Of a stretch of 64,000 nucleotides of DNA, positions 61,644 to 64,000 are shown piece after piece. The translations under genes were made by a program, and so were the position numbers. Each line of letters begins with the position of its first letter. The first letter of the stretch is position 1. The notes under the pieces were generated by a model that was not told where the DNA came from, searched no databases, and was given only the letters and a program-made list of their open reading frames with translations. This stretch comes from Corallochytrium limacisporum. Lineage: Eukaryota; Opisthokonta. The DNA lies in contig PDIP01000001.1 in NCBI GenBank assembly GCA_002811645.1, forward strand, positions 201,083 through 265,082, written 5' to 3'.

Positions 61644-64000
61644 ATGTCCAATCGCGGACTGTCCTTCACTGCTGGGTCCTCCTCCGGGAACTTGAAAGGC
61701 AGAGAGATCAAAGGTGGACTGAGCAAGCTAGAAACACAGAAGAACAACAAGAAAAACCATGAAAGTAGACCAGCACAGCTCAAGCAGGAACGGGCTGGTG
61801 GCACTCGTGGGGAGAAGAAAGACCATAGAGCCCGGGTTCAGGGCTTGCAAAAGAGGTTATCGGAAACCACCACGATGACAATGAGCACCTCATACAATTC
61901 AAAGGATTTGGAATTGGACGCTGAAGAAATTGATCAGGATCGCCGATGGTACTATGATGATCAGTATGACATGCCTCAGGATGAACCCGTGGCATTCTCG
62001 GCCAAGACCAAGAGACCACCTAACAAGGCAGGGCAGACAAATATTGCTCGGTGGGAAGCTTCGCGGATTCAATCTGGTCTATCAGAGACATTCCGTTCTG
62101 AAAATGACTCGGTGGATGACGAGCAGGAACAGCGCAAACCACAGATTTTGGTGCGGGGAGGGACCCTGCCCGGGTTTCTCTCCGCCGGCGAAGGAAAACC
62201 GGGCTCACTGAGCAATGCCTTGCCTGACCCTGTATATCCGATCAAAGACACGTCATCAGACTTTGCCACATTGAGCCGGCAGAAGAGTGAAATCGTGCAG
62301 AATCTTCGGCGGCAACGGATGCGAAAGGAAGGTCAAGATCGAGACTGGAAACTGGACGACACAAAACTAGGCAATCTGATCGGTGCCGAGTACGAGCAAG
62401 GTTGTGACTATGACAGTCAACTGCATGGGGAGATTGATGCAACACAGATATCGAAATCTCTGAGTATCCGTGAACAACGTGAATCACTACCGGTTTATCA
62501 GTGCAAGTATAAGCTACTACAGGTGATCCGCGACAACCAGGTTGTAGTAGTTGTGGGAGAGACAGGGTCCGGAAAGACCACGCAAATGACGCAATATCTC
62601 CTTGAGGATGGTTACGGTGCTATCAGCGGTGGACAACGCCGAATAATTGGCTGCACACAGCCACGTCGAGTAGCAGCCATGAGCGTAGCGGGTAGGGTTA
62701 GCGAGGAGATGGGTGTGGAATTGGGCGCTGAGGTCGGCTACACCATCCGTTTCGAGGACATGACTTCCGAGAAAACACTGATCAAGTATATGACTGACGG
62801 TATCATGATGCGCGAAGCTTTGATGGACGAAGATTTGGAGAGGTACTCTGTGATTATAATGGACGAGGCCCATGAGCGGTCTTTGAACACAGATGTTCTC
62901 TTTGGAATATTGCGCTCGATCCTGCAACGTCGTCGTGATCTCAAACTGGTCGTTACCTCCGCGACCCTAAACGCCCAGCGATTCTCCGAATTCTTTGGCC
63001 ACGTGCCCATATTTGAGATTCCCGGTCGGACGTATCCTGTGGACATCATGCATTCGCGATCGATGCCCAGTGACTACGTTCGGTCTGCGGTGACCAACGC
63101 TCTAACTGTTCACCTAAGTACAGAACTACCTGGAGACATTCTCATCTTCATGACCGGTCAGGAGGATGTGGAAGCAACGTGTCAGGAGTTGAAAGAGAAG
63201 TACGCCGGTATTCTTGCGACTGACACCGCGAATCGGGAGCGCATCAGGGCGGATTCTGCGGGACAAATCGTCGAGACTAGGGAGGGTGGGGAATCAAACG
63301 ATGAAGGGGATGACAAGTACAAAGTGTTCCGTCCGAAGCTCCTAATCTTGCCCATCTATAGCCAATTGCCACAAGATCTGCAGACCAAGGTTTTCGCGCC
63401 CACACCTCCCAACACGCGAAAGTGTATCGTGGCCACCAACGTGGCAGAAACGAGTCTCACAGTCAGTGGCATCCGCTACGTCATCGATCCGGGCCTGGCC
63501 AAGGTCAAAGTCTTTCATGCCAAATCCGGCATGGATGTCCTGCAGGTTTTTCCGATCACCCAGGCCTCCGCAATGCAGCGCGCCGGACGCGCAGGTCGGA
63601 CCGGGCCGGGCAAATGCTACCGACTCTACACTCAGAGGATGTTTGAGGATGAACAGCTGGCGTCTCCTGTGCCAGAGATTCAGCGCACTGATCTTGTGAC
63701 CGTGGTTCTACTCCTCAAAAGCCTGGGTATCACCGACCTCCAACGCTTTGACTTTATGGATCCTCCGCCCGTGGAAAACTTACGGTCAGCCATGTACCAG
63801 CTCTGGGTCTTGGGCGCTCTGGATGGAAATGGTAGGCTTACCAACCTTGGACGCAACATGGTACAGTTCCCAGTAGAACCCTCGCTGGCAAAGGTGTTGG
63901 TGGAGGGCAAGAAACCAGAGAACCGAATCATTCTGCCGAAGCTATTGACCATTGTCGCCATGCTCACTGTCCCTCCGGTCTGGCACCGGCCGCGGGGCAA
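61644..64000 (+). CDS. PRP16: Spliceosomal DEAH-box helicase Prp16 (3' end outside the window)
   Basis: Reading from the ATG at 61644 (an in-frame TGA lies just upstream at 61638), the frame is open to the window end, giving 785 residues of a longer protein. Prp16/DHX38 remodels the spliceosome after the first splicing step. The N-terminal region has the Prp16-specific PDPVYPIKDTSSDFATLSR and KSEIVQNLRRQR segments, then the helicase core: GETGSGKT (305-312), TQPRRVAAMSVA, DEAH (407-410), TSAT, and QRAGRAGRTGPG. A roughly 40-residue insert (TDTANRERIRAD to DEGDDKYKVFR) interrupts the core between the QEDVEATC segment and ILPIYSQLP, relative to the human protein. The C-terminal ratchet, OB-fold and tail are not visible. 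Confidence 0.95.
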   Translation, partial: MSNRGLSFTAGSSSGNLKGREIKGGLSKLETQKNNKKNHESRPAQLKQERAGGTRGEKKDHRARVQGLQKRLSETTTMTMSTSYNSKDLELDAEEIDQDRRWYYDDQYDMPQDEPVAFSAKTKRPPNKAGQTNIARWEASRIQSGLSETFRSENDSVDDEQEQRKPQILVRGGTLPGFLSAGEGKPGSLSNALPDPVYPIKDTSSDFATLSRQKSEIVQNLRRQRMRKEGQDRDWKLDDTKLGNLIGAEYEQGCDYDSQLHGEIDATQISKSLSIREQRESLPVYQCKYKLLQVIRDNQVVVVVGETGSGKTTQMTQYLLEDGYGAISGGQRRIIGCTQPRRVAAMSVAGRVSEEMGVELGAEVGYTIRFEDMTSEKTLIKYMTDGIMMREALMDEDLERYSVIIMDEAHERSLNTDVLFGILRSILQRRRDLKLVVTSATLNAQRFSEFFGHVPIFEIPGRTYPVDIMHSRSMPSDYVRSAVTNALTVHLSTELPGDILIFMTGQEDVEATCQELKEKYAGILATDTANRERIRADSAGQIVETREGGESNDEGDDKYKVFRPKLLILPIYSQLPQDLQTKVFAPTPPNTRKCIVATNVAETSLTVSGIRYVIDPGLAKVKVFHAKSGMDVLQVFPITQASAMQRAGRAGRTGPGKCYRLYTQRMFEDEQLASPVPEIQRTDLVTVVLLLKSLGITDLQRFDFMDPPPVENLRSAMYQLWVLGALDGNGRLTNLGRNMVQFPVEPSLAKVLVEGKKPENRIILPKLLTIVAMLTVPPVWHRPRG

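Noticed and set aside
1-64000. CRISPR arrays, bacterial operons, intact transposons or viral genes
   Set aside because: None seen: no spaced direct repeats, transposase, integrase, reverse transcriptase or capsid motifs in any frame inspected.

Overview
This is a 64 kb piece of a nuclear eukaryotic genome, most probably from an early-diverging, intron-poor fungus. Housekeeping proteins are encoded in single uninterrupted reading frames even when very long (Sec31 of 1210 codons, Utp14 of 925, methylcrotonyl-CoA carboxylase alpha of 737). They are accompanied by fungal-type partners (Kgd4, Rgp1, an Erf4/CHIC-domain protein, mitochondrial pyruvate carrier, carnitine acetyltransferase). Large single-exon genes, many CA/CT/GT microsatellites, C-run/G-run tracts and three short N gaps suggest a short-read draft assembly. 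Intron poverty would fit Kickxellomycotina or related Zoopagomycota, but that placement is a guess; the window has no rRNA or other phylogenetic marker that settles it.

Positions 3.7-34.7 kb form a gene-dense core with a very regular layout: seven successive tail-to-tail gene pairs (3' gaps of 46-275 bp) separated by head-to-head spacers of 0.6-1.8 kb. In order: a NUDT17-like Nudix hydrolase / a PCMT-BTB fusion; a membrane-anchored methyltransferase / Sec31; proteasome beta2 / mitochondrial TrpRS; ribosomal protein eS24 / Rgp1; Utp14 / Kgd4; inorganic pyrophosphatase and MCTS1/Tma20 / carnitine acetyltransferase; mitochondrial pyruvate carrier / an IFT80-like WD40 protein. A PKA-type kinase closes the core. 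Functions cover protein damage control, COPII and Golgi traffic, proteolysis, translation and ribosome biogenesis, and mitochondrial acetyl/pyruvate metabolism.

Positions 34.7-43.7 kb are a 9 kb gene desert of low-complexity sequence with one N gap. From 43.7 to 50.5 kb four genes lie on the minus strand: a TMEM242-like membrane protein and an NDUFB2-like complex I subunit (both tied to respiratory complex I), methylcrotonyl-CoA carboxylase alpha, and an Erf4/CHIC-domain protein. Another gene-poor stretch follows (50.5-54.8 kb).

Positions 54.8-61.3 kb hold the most novel content: a small cluster of unrecognised secreted proteins. Two intact members (57926-58513 minus, 60589-61233 plus) share a signal peptide, a W-C-G-x-K-A core, and four cysteines with identical spacing (C-x12-C and C-x7-C). 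Between and beside them lie a decayed copy, a recently duplicated 3' fragment, and signal-peptide-like remnants. The window ends inside the gene for the spliceosomal DEAH helicase Prp16.

Other unusual items are the PCMT-BTB fusion, which looks like a CUL3 adaptor aimed at damaged proteins; an IFT80-like frame in an otherwise non-flagellar context; and a short motif, GTACATTCA[CGA]TACTG, recurring at least eight times outside genes.
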